From contig JAAXCW010000002.1 in assembly GCA_013036095.1 (NCBI GenBank), positions 280,053-344,052 on the forward strand: a DNA stretch of 64,000 bases, written 5' to 3'. Each line of letters opens with the position of its first letter. Within the stretch, counting starts at the first letter, position 1. The stretch comes from Vulcanimicrobiota bacterium (GTDB lineage Bacteria; Vulcanimicrobiota; Vulcanimicrobiia; Vulcanimicrobiales; Vulcanimicrobiaceae). The notes beneath the pieces are model-generated. The model made no database searches, had not been told where the DNA came from, and worked only from the letters and a program-made list of their open reading frames with translations. The translations under genes and the position numbers were made by a program. Shown piece by piece: positions 41,166 to 49,736 of this stretch.

Positions 41166-42146
41166 ATGACGCGTGTTTTCGCAGTCACTTCGGCCCTGAC
41201 GTTGGGCCTAGCGGCTTTCGGCGACGGAGCAGCGGCCGGTTCCAGCACCGGTATCATCACCGAGTATGCGATTCCGACGGCTCATGCTCTCTCCGGCGGC
41301 CTTGCCGTAGGGACGGACGGGAATCTTTGGTTCACCGAAGACGCCGGGAACAAGATTGCCAAGATTACGCCGGGCGGCGCCGTCACCGAATACGCGATCC
41401 CGACCGGCAGCGCTTGCCCGAAGGATATCGCGGCGGGAGCCGACGGCAATCTCTGGTTTACCGAGACTCAAGGCAACAAAATTGGGAAGATCACCCCGCG
41501 CGGCGCTTTTACCGAGTACGTGATTCCGTCGCGCGGAGCGTGGCCATACGGCATCGCCGCGGGGCCGGACGGCAACATCTGGTTTACCGAATACCGCCGC
41601 AATAGCATCGGAAAGATTACGCCCAGCGGCGAGATCAGCGAGTATCGTATTCCGAGCGCAGCTGCGCATTCAACCGACATCGCCGCCGGACCAGACGGCA
41701 ACCTCTGGTTTAATGAAAGCAGCGGTCCCGGTCCCAACGACAGCAAGATCGGAACGATCACGACCGGCGGCAGAATCACCGAGTATCTTCTTCCAACCGT
41801 TGGCGCGGAACCGGTGGACCTTGCGGCGGGCCCCGACGGCAATCTGTGGTTCACCGAAAACGACAGTAATAAGATTGCAAAGTTCAGCCCGGCGGGCACG
41901 GTCACCGAATATCCGATCCCGACGGGCAAGGCACGACCTGACGGAATCACCGCGGGCCCAGACGGCAACATGTGGTTTAACGAAAGCAGCGGCAACAAGA
42001 TCGCGAAGATCACGCCGGCCGGCGACGTCACCGAGTACAAGCTTCCGACCCCGGGCAGCCAGCCCGACGGTATCGCCGCAGGCCCCGACGGCAGACTCTG
42101 GTTCGCCGAAAACCACGGCAACAAGATCGGGAAGATCTCGCCCTAG
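41166..42146 (+). CDS. Vgb-like seven-bladed propeller, secreted
   Basis: A 326-residue exported protein built from about seven repeats of the type I-A-A-G-P-D-G-N-L-W-F-T-E followed by G-N-K-I-A-K-I-T-P-G-G and an I-T-E-Y-x-I-P-T strand. This is the virginiamycin B lyase/NHL-like propeller pattern. Real Vgb enzymes cleave streptogramin B, but most such soil proteins have unknown ligands and the catalytic His residues of Vgb are not evident here. The signal peptide ends near D-G-A-A-A. Confidence 0.8.
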   Translation: MTRVFAVTSALTLGLAAFGDGAAAGSSTGIITEYAIPTAHALSGGLAVGTDGNLWFTEDAGNKIAKITPGGAVTEYAIPTGSACPKDIAAGADGNLWFTETQGNKIGKITPRGAFTEYVIPSRGAWPYGIAAGPDGNIWFTEYRRNSIGKITPSGEISEYRIPSAAAHSTDIAAGPDGNLWFNESSGPGPNDSKIGTITTGGRITEYLLPTVGAEPVDLAAGPDGNLWFTENDSNKIAKFSPAGTVTEYPIPTGKARPDGITAGPDGNMWFNESSGNKIAKITPAGDVTEYKLPTPGSQPDGIAAGPDGRLWFAENHGNKIGKISP

Positions 42147-42190
42147 TTAGCGGCCGTCGCGGCGCGAACTTGCTCGCCTCTGGAGGTCTC

Positions 42191-42835
42191 ATGTTTAAGC
42201 ATGCTGCGTTATTTTTATTGATTGCGGCGTTCGCGCTGCCGGCGATCGCCCGCGCCGATCAAGGTCCGACGTATTTCGGGCCGCTCAGTCCGGCCGAGTC
42301 GGCGTTCGTGAAAGCGATTCAAACCGATCTCATGGCGCGCTTCCCGACGGCGCAAGATGCCGAAAAAGCCGGGTACGTGCGTTACACCAACGCCGACAAC
42401 ACCGGCGCGATCAGTTACGCCAACTTCCAGTGGAGCTCGTCCGATGCTCAACACCCCAGCCAGCTGTGGTACGACAAGGCGGGCAATTTGCTGGGTGCGG
42501 ATTTCTCCGCGCTGCAAACGAGCAGCGTGCGGCCGAGCATCTTCGGGGTGAATCCCGGACGGCTTTACGAATTCGACGACCACGTGCACTGGGTCGAAAG
42601 AAACGCCGCGGGCGCCATGACCTACGACAAGTGGGTCGAGGCGCGCAGATACCGCGCCGCCGGCGGTGATCCCGCGCATCCCACCGCTGCGCAGCTGGTG
42701 GCAATGGGCCGCGCGAAAAATGCGTCCACCATCGTCACGGTTTTCGACATGCCCTCGATCTGGGATCTCATTGTCTGGGTGAAGCCAAATCCGGACGGTG
42801 CGTTCGCCGAAAAGAACCCGCTCGTTACGCCTTAA
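42191..42835 (+). CDS. Secreted protein of unknown function
   Basis: A 214-residue protein with a clear signal peptide (A-A-L-F-L-L-I-A-A-F-A-L-P-A-I-A-R-A). The mature part starts Y-F-G-P-L-S-P-A-E-S-A-F-V and has conserved-looking aromatic stretches (F-D-D-H-V-H-W-V-E-R, W-D-L-I-V-W-V-K-P-N-P). GGAGG lies four to five bases before the ATG at 42191. No cysteines and no recognised family. It follows the propeller gene by 44 bases and may share its transcript. Confidence 0.75.
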   Translation: MFKHAALFLLIAAFALPAIARADQGPTYFGPLSPAESAFVKAIQTDLMARFPTAQDAEKAGYVRYTNADNTGAISYANFQWSSSDAQHPSQLWYDKAGNLLGADFSALQTSSVRPSIFGVNPGRLYEFDDHVHWVERNAAGAMTYDKWVEARRYRAAGGDPAHPTAAQLVAMGRAKNASTIVTVFDMPSIWDLIVWVKPNPDGAFAEKNPLVTP

Positions 42836-42907
42836 GAGGCTCGAACCGCCCACCGGCATCACCTTGCCCAGGCGCTGCGTCCGGGGTTATACAAACGCTC
42901 GTTTGGT

Positions 42908-42936
42908 ATTTAGGTTGGGATTTAGGTGGGTATATT
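42908..42936 (+). promoter_or_regulatory. Direct repeats and possible leaderless promoter
   Basis: ATTTAGGTTGGG (42908-42919) is directly followed by ATTTAGGTGGG (42920-42930), then by TATATT (42931-42936), a good -10 box seven bases before the ATG at 42944. The message may therefore be leaderless. The tandem repeat in the -35 region is a plausible operator for autoregulation by the antitoxin-like product. Confidence 0.45.
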
Positions 42937-42943
42937 GGGCGGC

Positions 42944-43342
42944 ATGCAAGTAGGTCCAGATCCCCACGATGAGCGTCCCATCGAAATACGAGCCCACGAG
43001 TACGCGATCTCCAGCGATATCAAGCAAGTGGTCAAGGAGCTCGTCGACATCCTTGGGGCGACGATGGTCGCCGCCATCGGGGGCGTCAGCGAGACCCGCG
43101 CCGTCAAGCAATGGATCACCGACCGCGAGCCGCAACGGCCGCATCTTCTGCGTTTCGCTCTGCAACTCGCGTGGGTGATTTGCGAGAAGGGCGATCGCAA
43201 TACGGCGCGCGCTTGGTTTCAAGCGCTCAATCCCCACCTGAACGACGCCGTGCCTCTTCTGTTGTTGCGCGAGCGTCCGCTTGTAGACGTACAGGCCCCG
43301 CTCATGTCGGCCGCGCGCGCATTCAAGCCGCGTCCCGTTTAG
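42944..43342 (+). CDS. MbcA/ParS-like antitoxin homolog (orphan)
   Basis: A 132-residue protein. The N-terminal half is helical (V-K-E-L-V-D-I-L-G-A-T-M-V-A-A-I-G-G-V-S-E-T-R-A-V-K-Q-W) and ends with A-R-A-W-F-Q-A-L-N-P-H-L-N-D-A-V-P and R-P-L-V-D-V near the C-terminus. That is the Xre-MbcA-ParS antitoxin/toxin-binding layout. The usual RES-domain toxin is absent: the next gene encodes a STAS protein. It may be a solitary regulator. The ATG at 42944 is preferred; an in-frame GTG lies at 42926. Confidence 0.65.
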   Translation: MQVGPDPHDERPIEIRAHEYAISSDIKQVVKELVDILGATMVAAIGGVSETRAVKQWITDREPQRPHLLRFALQLAWVICEKGDRNTARAWFQALNPHLNDAVPLLLLRERPLVDVQAPLMSAARAFKPRPV

Positions 43343-43403
43343 GATCACAACTTGTATCTTGCTCGCTCACCAGCCATACTGAGGGACGAAAGGTAGGCAC
43401 GAT

Positions 43404-43745
43404 ATTTCCTATCACAGCGCGGCTTTTATCCGCGAGGATTTTGATGCGGTCATCGCACTGCACGTCTTCGGCGAGCTCGATATCGCCAACGCAAAAGCTT
43501 TTGAAGCCGCTGTTGAGAGCGCCGAACCTGATTTGGGCGCCGACCGGCTCTTGGTCATCGACCTGGGGAGCTGCACTTTTCTGGACTCGACGGCGCTCCA
43601 AGTCGTCGTACGTGCGCACCAGCGCCAGGGCGACCGGCTTGTCGTCATCGTTCCGGAAGCCAGCGTCATTCACCGCATCTTCCGTATCACGAGCTTAGAC
43701 CAGCGCATTTCCATCGTTGAAAGCCTGAGCAAAGTTTTACCGTAG
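43404..43745 (+). CDS. STAS-domain anti-sigma-antagonist-like protein, possible ATT start
   Basis: The STAS fold begins A-V-I-A-L-H-V-F-G-E-L-D-I-A-N and continues V-I-D-L-G-S-C-T-F-L-D-S-T-A-L-Q-V-V-V, with Ser in D-S-T-A-L at the phosphorylation site of the SpoIIAA family. A normal N-terminus needs a start near 43404, where the frame has only ATT, preceded by AGGTAGG six bases upstream; the next standard start is TTG at 43533, which would cut away the first strands. About 113 residues with ATT. No anti-sigma kinase is adjacent. Confidence 0.65.
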   Translation: MSYHSAAFIREDFDAVIALHVFGELDIANAKAFEAAVESAEPDLGADRLLVIDLGSCTFLDSTALQVVVRAHQRQGDRLVVIVPEASVIHRIFRITSLDQRISIVESLSKVLP

Positions 43746-43807
43746 GCGCCCGCTTCCAAAGGGCCCCGGGGCGAGGGAGCCTAAGGCTCCGGCCGGAGGA
43801 TGCCACG

Positions 43808-44614
43808 ATGAACAAACGGTTTCTTTTAACCGCCTTGGCTTTTTTTGCTATTGCTTCGCTGACGGGTATACCGCGCAAAGCCGGCGCCCAGGTACTCATT
43901 CCCCGCACGGCGCTGCTGTCGCCGGCGAAGGCGCTGCCGGTTGTGATCGCGCGTTCGGAAAAAGACGAGTCGAATGAGCACCGCCGCAACATGTGGCGGT
44001 TGCGGCTCACGAGCGATTATGGTCCGGTCCAAACCAACACGATCGGCGCGCAAGGAACAGGGGCGGCCCTCGGTTTCGCATTCACAGCGCAATTTCCGGG
44101 GCACCGCTTCGCGAACACGTTGAGCTTTACGCGATACAACACCGAGTTTCCGCGGCTGCAATTCTGTCCCGCGTGCGGCGGCATCTTTGTCGCTGAAGAC
44201 GAAAACGATGATTACGACGAGTGGGATGACGCCTTCGACTGGTTTTTCGGTTCAGAGGACTGCAGGATGGGTCTGGGTGTCAGTTACGCCTATTACCATC
44301 CGGTCTATGAGTTCGGTGCGTATAACATGGGCGGCGTAGGTTTTGGCATCGATAAATTTCCGAGCGACAGAAAATACTACTCGCTCTACACGCACGACTA
44401 TTACTATCCGAATATCTCAGGCAGTTACAACAATCAGGTAAGCGGCGGTTTCCAGATTCTGCGCTTCGATGTTGGGTTGAGCGTTCACCCGGACAAGCTC
44501 AGTGGCCTGAGCTATCAGCTCGGACTGAAAGGCGAAAACTGGATCGGTAAGGGTCAAAACTCTCGCTATAACGAAATCAACCCCTACTTAGGATTAGCGT
44601 GGAGTAAATTTTAA
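43808..44614 (+). CDS. Outer-membrane beta-barrel-like protein
   Basis: A 268-residue exported protein with a signal peptide (L-L-T-A-L-A-F-F-A-I-A-S-L) and many alternating aromatic strands (W-R-L-R-L-T-S-D-Y-G-P-V, V-S-Y-A-Y-Y-H-P-V-Y-E-F-G-A-Y), ending L-G-L-A-W-S-K-F with a terminal Phe, as in outer-membrane barrels. A C-P-A-C pair and a very acidic loop (E-D-E-N-D-D-Y-D-E-W-D-D) could bind a metal. It is followed after one base by a small cupredoxin gene, so copper handling is possible but inferred. Confidence 0.7.
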   Translation: MNKRFLLTALAFFAIASLTGIPRKAGAQVLIPRTALLSPAKALPVVIARSEKDESNEHRRNMWRLRLTSDYGPVQTNTIGAQGTGAALGFAFTAQFPGHRFANTLSFTRYNTEFPRLQFCPACGGIFVAEDENDDYDEWDDAFDWFFGSEDCRMGLGVSYAYYHPVYEFGAYNMGGVGFGIDKFPSDRKYYSLYTHDYYYPNISGSYNNQVSGGFQILRFDVGLSVHPDKLSGLSYQLGLKGENWIGKGQNSRYNEINPYLGLAWSKF

Positions 44615-44615
44615 C

Positions 44616-44921
44616 ATGAAGTATATTACCGCAATCGTCGCGCTTGCCTTACTTACCGCCGCGGCGCCGAAACCTGCGCTCGTTATTCACCTGTCCGACT
44701 TTTCGTTCAAGCCGGCTTCGGCGACGGTGAGTGTGGGCGACACGGTGGAATTTATCAACGACGATTCTTATCCGCACACGGTCACCGCCGCCGGCGGAGC
44801 GTTCGACTCGGGCAACCTCGACGAGCACGCTTCGTGGAGCTATACCTTCAAAAAAGCCGGAACGTACGCGCTCACATGCTCGTATCATCCGAACATGAAA
44901 GGCATGCTCACCGTCAGGTAA
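44616..44921 (+). CDS. Small blue copper protein (amicyanin/plastocyanin-like)
   Basis: A 101-residue protein: an 18-residue signal peptide, then F-S-F-K-P-A-S-A-T-V-S-V-G-D-T-V-E-F and the type I copper ligands His in Y-P-H-T-V and Cys/His/Met in C-S-Y-H-P-N-M. The size and ligand spacing fit the amicyanin-like plastocyanins that pass single electrons in the periplasm. It is close to the barrel gene upstream and 15 bases before osmC. Confidence 0.9.
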   Translation: MKYITAIVALALLTAAAPKPALVIHLSDFSFKPASATVSVGDTVEFINDDSYPHTVTAAGGAFDSGNLDEHASWSYTFKKAGTYALTCSYHPNMKGMLTVR

Positions 44922-44936
44922 TAAGGTCATCGGGCG

Positions 44937-45398
44937 ATGACGAATCACACCTTTGCGGCCACGCTTCGCTGGACAGGGAACCTCGGAACCGGAACGAGTT
45001 CGTACCGCGCCTACGGGCGCGATTACGAACTCTCCGCACCGTTGAAAACATCGGCTATCGCCGGATCCAGCGCCAAAACCTATCGCGGCGACCAGGGGCG
45101 CTACAACCCCGAAGAGTTACTGGTCGCGGCGTTGTCGTCGTGCCATTTGCTGGCGTACCTGCATCTGTGCGCCGAAGCCGGCATCGTGGTGACCGCCTAC
45201 GATGACTCGGCCGAAGGCACGATGCGCACCAACCCCGACGGCAGCGGCGAATTCGTTGAGGTAACGCTCCGCCCGCGTGTGCACATTACCGATCCGGCCC
45301 GCCGCGCCGAAGCTGACGCGCTGCACGAACGCGCACACGACGTATGTTTCATCGCGCGTTCGGTAAACTTTCCGGTTAGGTGTCATCCTGAAAGCTAA
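44937..45398 (+). CDS. OsmC-family protein
   Basis: A 153-residue protein with E-E-L-L-V-A-A-L-S-S-C-H-L-L-A-Y-L containing the first reactive Cys, and H-D-V-C-F-I-A-R-S-V-N-F-P-V containing the second. OsmC/Ohr proteins reduce organic hydroperoxides. The group here is the YhfA/OsmC-like type. Its 3' end carries a short GTCATCCTGA sequence of repeat A. It runs with the cupredoxin gene. Confidence 0.9.
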   Translation: MTNHTFAATLRWTGNLGTGTSSYRAYGRDYELSAPLKTSAIAGSSAKTYRGDQGRYNPEELLVAALSSCHLLAYLHLCAEAGIVVTAYDDSAEGTMRTNPDGSGEFVEVTLRPRVHITDPARRAEADALHERAHDVCFIARSVNFPVRCHPES

Positions 45399-45417
45399 AG
45401 CTTTCCGCTTCGTCTTC

Positions 45418-46548
45418 ATGATGAGTCTTGTCAGCTTGTTTGCCGACATGACGTACGAAGGCGCGCGCTCGGTCACCGGTCCCTTTCTCGCATTTCTGGG
45501 CGCGAGCGGAGCGGTCGTCGGTTTTGTCGCGGGCTTCGGCGAGCTTTTGGGGTTCGGTCTGCGCTATGTTTCGGGCGTGGCGGCAGACCGCACGGGAAAA
45601 TATTGGGGAACGGCGCTAACGGGCTACGCGATCAACGTCCTGGCGGTCCCGCTGATGGCGTTCGCGCGTACGGTACCGGGCGCCGCCGCGCTGGTCGTTG
45701 GAGAACGCGTCGGCCGCGGCATTCGCAAACCCGCTTCGAGCGCTCTTATTTCATACGCCGGCTCCGAGCTCGGACACGGCTGGGTGTTTGGATTCCGCGA
45801 AGCGATGGACCAAACCGGCGCAACGATCGGCCCTCTTCTCATCGCCGTTATTCTCTTCTATCACGGCGGATTTGCGCGGGCGTTCGGCGCGCTCTTCGTC
45901 CCGGCGGTTCTCGCGCTGATCGCGCTGATTGTCGCGTGGCGGATGTTCCCGGTTCCGCAACATTTGGAAACCAAGCCGCTAAAAATCGGCGGAAGCCAAC
46001 AGCGAAATTTTTGGCTCTACGCGATCGCCGGAGCTTGCCTCGGCGCCGGTTTCGCGGATTTCGCGCTCATCTCGTTCCACTTCAGCAGGACGCACGTCTT
46101 CGCGCTCGGCGTCATTCCTATATTATATGCCGCGGCGATGTTGATGGGAGCCGTAGGTTCACCGCTGCTGGGAAAAGCCTACGACCGCTACGGCAACGCG
46201 GTGCTCGTCATCGCCTTTGCGGCCAGCGCTGTCTTCGCGCCGCTGGCATTTCTAGGAACGCCGTGGATGGCGATCGCCGGCGTCTTGCTCTGGGGTTTCG
46301 GAATGGCCGCGCAAGATACGCTGTTTCCGGCCGCGATTGTGCAGCTCGCCGCAGCGGATCGCCGCGCGACCGCGCTCGGCACGTTCGACGCGATCTACAG
46401 CGTCGCGTGGTTTGCCGGCAGCGCGGTGATGGGTTTACTTTACGACCGCAGTTTCACTGCGCTGGTCGTCTTTTCACTGGTGTTGCAGGCCGGCGGGCTG
46501 CCGTTCTTGCTGCTCGCCGGCCGCAAACAGCGAAACGCTACGTCCTAA
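45418..46548 (+). CDS. MFS transporter 2
   Basis: A 376-residue membrane protein with about 11-12 hydrophobic segments. It contains F-A-D-M-T-Y-E-G-A-R-S-V-T-G-P-F near the start, S-G-V-A-A-D-R-T-G-K-Y and R-G-I-R-K-P-A-S-S-A-L-I-S, and a second-half G-K-A-Y-D-R-Y-G. The D-x-x-Y-E-G-A-R-S pattern marks a distinct MFS group of unknown substrate. The N-terminus may begin slightly upstream. It overlaps the convergent lipoprotein gene by 11 bases. Confidence 0.82.
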   Translation: MMSLVSLFADMTYEGARSVTGPFLAFLGASGAVVGFVAGFGELLGFGLRYVSGVAADRTGKYWGTALTGYAINVLAVPLMAFARTVPGAAALVVGERVGRGIRKPASSALISYAGSELGHGWVFGFREAMDQTGATIGPLLIAVILFYHGGFARAFGALFVPAVLALIALIVAWRMFPVPQHLETKPLKIGGSQQRNFWLYAIAGACLGAGFADFALISFHFSRTHVFALGVIPILYAAAMLMGAVGSPLLGKAYDRYGNAVLVIAFAASAVFAPLAFLGTPWMAIAGVLLWGFGMAAQDTLFPAAIVQLAAADRRATALGTFDAIYSVAWFAGSAVMGLLYDRSFTALVVFSLVLQAGGLPFLLLAGRKQRNATS

Positions 46549-47023
46549 ACGACTGCAGCGTGTAGGCGCACGAGTTGAACGTGCCGGCGTTGGCCACGGT
46601 TATCTCCGCGGTATAGGTCATACCGGATTGCAGCGTACCGAATCCTGACTGGTAGTAGAAATCGGAATTATACGGATGCGGACCGCCCGTATCGGACGTG
46701 AGCTGCAGCGCGCCACCGGGGATCTGATTGCCGAAGCTGTCGATCAGCGTGATATTCAGAGATTGATAGTTTTGCGCCAAAGCATTGTTGTTGCCGTTCG
46801 CAACAATGATGATCTGGCCGATGTTGGGATTGACGCCGCTCTGAAACGGGATTGGATTGGCCAGCTGCACGTCGGTTCCCGGATTGCACGACGCTGACGA
46901 TCCGAAGATGCCGCCGATGCCGCCGCCGGTTCCGCCGTTGCCCAGCAAACCACCGGCGCCGCTACAGCTCGCGAGCGCAAGGGCCATCCCGGAGAGTACG
47001 AAAAAACGAAGAGACCGTATCAT
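46538..47023 (-). CDS. Lipoprotein with glycine-rich start, unknown function
   Basis: A 161-residue lipoprotein (signal F-V-L-S-G-M-A-L-A-L-A-S-C-S) with a Gly-rich linker (G-L-L-G-N-G-G-T-G-G-G-I-G-G) and a beta-rich domain (I-I-I-V-A-N-G-N-N-N, Y-T-A-E-I-T-V-A-N-A-G-T). No family recognised; the fold resembles immunoglobulin-like surface domains. It starts 71 bases from the divergent protease gene. Confidence 0.7.
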   Translation of the reverse strand: MIRSLRFFVLSGMALALASCSGAGGLLGNGGTGGGIGGIFGSSASCNPGTDVQLANPIPFQSGVNPNIGQIIIVANGNNNALAQNYQSLNITLIDSFGNQIPGGALQLTSDTGGPHPYNSDFYYQSGFGTLQSGMTYTAEITVANAGTFNSCAYTLQSFRT

Positions 47024-47094
47024 AGTGTGAATACCTCGCGTGAGAAACGCTGCGTCCGTGCAGGGTGTTTCACAGAACACTTTAAGAAAACGTC

Positions 47095-48597
47095 ATGACG
47101 CACGCTCGCTTTGCTTTGGCTGCTCTTGTTGTCTTGCTGACAACCGCGGCCGCGCCGCCGCAGCAGCTCGATGCAACGACGATGACTGCCGCTGAGCTGC
47201 TCGAACACGCGGATAAGTCGTCCGGAACGCTGACGCCCGGAAATTACCTGCGAACCTACACGTCGGACGGCGGCGGACTGCACACCGAAGGCGTGACAAA
47301 AATCTCGGGCAGCGATCGCGAAACGGTCGAGCGCACGGGCCCGTTCACAACGGCGTTCGGCACGTTTCACGGACAGCGCTGGCGGCAGAATGCGAACGGC
47401 ATCATTGTCTTGCTCACCGGATTTCACGATACCGCCGATCCCGATGCGAACGAGCTCGCGCATGCCGACAGCTCGACCGCGTTGCGCGTGCTGGGCGTAA
47501 CGCATGACGCGCCGCAGCAATACGTTCTTGAAGTTGCGCCGCCGGGCGGTCCGCGCGAGCGCCGCTATTACGACGCGCAAACCTATCTGCTCAACCGCAT
47601 CGAGATCGCGGGCGGCGACGGGCTCACGCGCATCTGGACGTTCTCGCGCTACCGGCCGGCCTTCGACGAGTTGATTCCGTACACGGTGCGCTACAGCGAC
47701 GGCCGCGCGGCCAACGACAACGTGACGCAGATTACGTCCTTTGTGGCGTCCCCGGTCGCGATCGGCGGCATTCCGGCCGGCCGAAGCCTGCTCGCTTCGC
47801 AAACCAAGCCGGTGGTGATTCCAGCAATGTTTAACAGCGACGGCATTATCGTGCCGGTAAATATTGCAGGCGGCACCTACAATTTCGCGCTCGACAGCGG
47901 CTCCGACAGTCTCGCCATCTCGCCCCGCATCGCCGCGCAGCTCGGCTACAAGCGGTACGGCTTGAGCAAAGGGAATATTGCCGGTGAGTACGACATATCG
48001 CAGACCGTCGTCCCCGATCTTCATATCGGCGACGTGCACTTGGCCAACGCGGTCTTTAGCGTCGTCCCGATCGATCAGCCCGACGATAGCAACCATATCG
48101 TCGGCGAGCTGGGACTCGATTTTTGGGCGAGCGCAATTGTTGGGATCGATTTCAAAAACAAGACGGTGACGCTCTACCCTGCCAGCACCAGTCCTCCCGA
48201 TGCGGCGAGCTTGAGCGCGATGCCGATCGCGCTTGATGACGGCGTGCCGCGCGCGCCGGTCTCGGTGGAGGGCGTGGAGGGGTACTTCTTGCTTGATACG
48301 GGCTCGGCGTCCACCATTTTTTACCGTCACTATTTCGATCAGCTGCGGACAAAAACACCGCTGGAAGCGTCGTTGGAGACGCGGTGGGTGGGCGGCGTGG
48401 TAGACATGGCGACGTATTCCGTCGCGAACTTTGCGATGGGTCCCGCTCAGTTCAAGCACGCGAGCATCGCCGTTCCACCGAATAGCTCCGTCGACGATCA
48501 GGATTACGACGGCATCATCGGCCGGAACATCATGGAATACTACAAGTTGTACTTCGACTACGAAGGTCACGCCGTCTATTTGAGGCCGAACGTTTGA
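47095..48597 (+). CDS. Secreted double aspartyl-protease-like protein
   Basis: A 500-residue exported protein with a long N-terminal beta domain (about 30-240) and two retropepsin-like halves. The first has F-A-L-D-S-G-S-D-S-L-A-I-S, the second F-L-L-D-T-G-S-A-S-T-I-F, each with a later G-E-L-G or I-I-G-R-N. In such proteins two D-T/S-G motifs can form one active site without dimerising. The substrate is unknown. It shares one base with the next protease gene (TGATG). Confidence 0.83.
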   Translation: MTHARFALAALVVLLTTAAAPPQQLDATTMTAAELLEHADKSSGTLTPGNYLRTYTSDGGGLHTEGVTKISGSDRETVERTGPFTTAFGTFHGQRWRQNANGIIVLLTGFHDTADPDANELAHADSSTALRVLGVTHDAPQQYVLEVAPPGGPRERRYYDAQTYLLNRIEIAGGDGLTRIWTFSRYRPAFDELIPYTVRYSDGRAANDNVTQITSFVASPVAIGGIPAGRSLLASQTKPVVIPAMFNSDGIIVPVNIAGGTYNFALDSGSDSLAISPRIAAQLGYKRYGLSKGNIAGEYDISQTVVPDLHIGDVHLANAVFSVVPIDQPDDSNHIVGELGLDFWASAIVGIDFKNKTVTLYPASTSPPDAASLSAMPIALDDGVPRAPVSVEGVEGYFLLDTGSASTIFYRHYFDQLRTKTPLEASLETRWVGGVVDMATYSVANFAMGPAQFKHASIAVPPNSSVDDQDYDGIIGRNIMEYYKLYFDYEGHAVYLRPNV

Positions 48598-49736
48598 TGA
48601 GCACACACATCGCCGCCGTCGCTTTAGCAACGGCGCTCGCGCAGGGAAATGCCGCCTTTGCAGCCGGCGATTTTACGAGCGCGTTGACCGACTACCGCGC
48701 GTCGATCGCGCACGACGGCAAGAGTTTTGCGGCGTATTTTGGAGCCGCGCAAGCGGCGCTTTATGCCAACGACTTGCGCAGCGCCACGGAGTACTTAGAC
48801 GACGCGCAATTACTGGCCGATCCCAAACAAGCCGCGCCGGTGAAGGTCTTGCTTGGCGAGGTGCAATCGCGTATCCGCATGCAGCAGGCGCGGCCGATCT
48901 CCCGGATCGTCAGCGTTCCGATGGCCGCCGTCGATCCGCTGCCGCTCTTTTCCGTGCAAGTTAACGGGCGTCAAGCCTACTTCATGCTCGATACGGGCGC
49001 TCCCAATCTGGTCATCGACCCTGACTTCGCCAAAGAGCTGGGGCTGGGGATGACCGGCGGATTCACCGGCACATTTGCCGGGGGCAAACATGCAACCGTG
49101 CGTGACGTGCTCGTGCCCACCTTCCGCATCGGTAGCGTCACGCTGCACAATCTCCGGTCTTCGGCACTTCCGACGCGTCCGATTCCGTTCTTCGGCGATA
49201 AGCGCGTCGACGGTATCATCGGCACCATTTTTCTTTCTCAGTTCTTGGCAACGGTTGATTATCCGAACAAGCGCCTCGTGCTACGCCCGCGCAGCGCTTC
49301 CGCCGTTTTCGAACAGTCGCTCGGACCCGGCGCGACGTCGATACCGTTCTGGTACGTGCCCGATCACTTCTTGCTGGCGCGCGGCAGCGTGAACGCGCTC
49401 AACGATCAATTATTCTTGGTTGACAGCGGCCTGGCCGGCGGCGGCTTCGGACCCACCCAAGAAACGGTCGGCGCGGCGAACATCGGACTGGACGAGATGC
49501 GCACCGGCACGGGGGTCGGCGGCGGTGGAGCGGTGACGGTGATCCCCTTTACGCTCGATCGTCTGTGCCTTGGTTCGGCCTGCCAGGCGAACGTGCATGG
49601 CCTCTACATGCCGCAGGGCTCCCCGCTCCAAATCTTTCCGTTTAAAGTAGCCGGCATCATATCGCATCAATTTCTCGAGCATTTCGCCTGGACGCTCGAC
49701 TTCGACGCGATGCGAATGGTGCTTCAGGGCACCTAA
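48597..49736 (+). CDS. TPR-like plus aspartyl-protease protein
   Basis: A 379-residue protein. Residues about 15-95 form helical TPR-like repeats (A-A-F-A-A-G-D-F-T-S-A-L-T-D-Y). The rest is aspartyl-protease-like with F-M-L-D-T-G-A-P-N-L-V-I-D, V-D-G-I-I-G-T and a second F-L-V-D-S-G-L-A-G-G-G. It appears to be a relative of the upstream gene with a different N-terminus. A cleavable signal is not clear, so it may stay membrane-bound or periplasmic. Confidence 0.8.
   Translation: MSTHIAAVALATALAQGNAAFAAGDFTSALTDYRASIAHDGKSFAAYFGAAQAALYANDLRSATEYLDDAQLLADPKQAAPVKVLLGEVQSRIRMQQARPISRIVSVPMAAVDPLPLFSVQVNGRQAYFMLDTGAPNLVIDPDFAKELGLGMTGGFTGTFAGGKHATVRDVLVPTFRIGSVTLHNLRSSALPTRPIPFFGDKRVDGIIGTIFLSQFLATVDYPNKRLVLRPRSASAVFEQSLGPGATSIPFWYVPDHFLLARGSVNALNDQLFLVDSGLAGGGFGPTQETVGAANIGLDEMRTGTGVGGGGAVTVIPFTLDRLCLGSACQANVHGLYMPQGSPLQIFPFKVAGIISHQFLEHFAWTLDFDAMRMVLQGT

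Noticed and set aside
41166..42146. Streptogramin resistance enzyme Vgb
   Set aside because: The propeller repeats match, but the catalytic His residues of true Vgb are not evident; kept as Vgb-like only.
47020..48630. 536-codon minus-strand open frame
   Set aside because: It lies opposite the aspartyl-protease gene with clear D-S-G and D-T-G motifs and itself has no recognisable domain.
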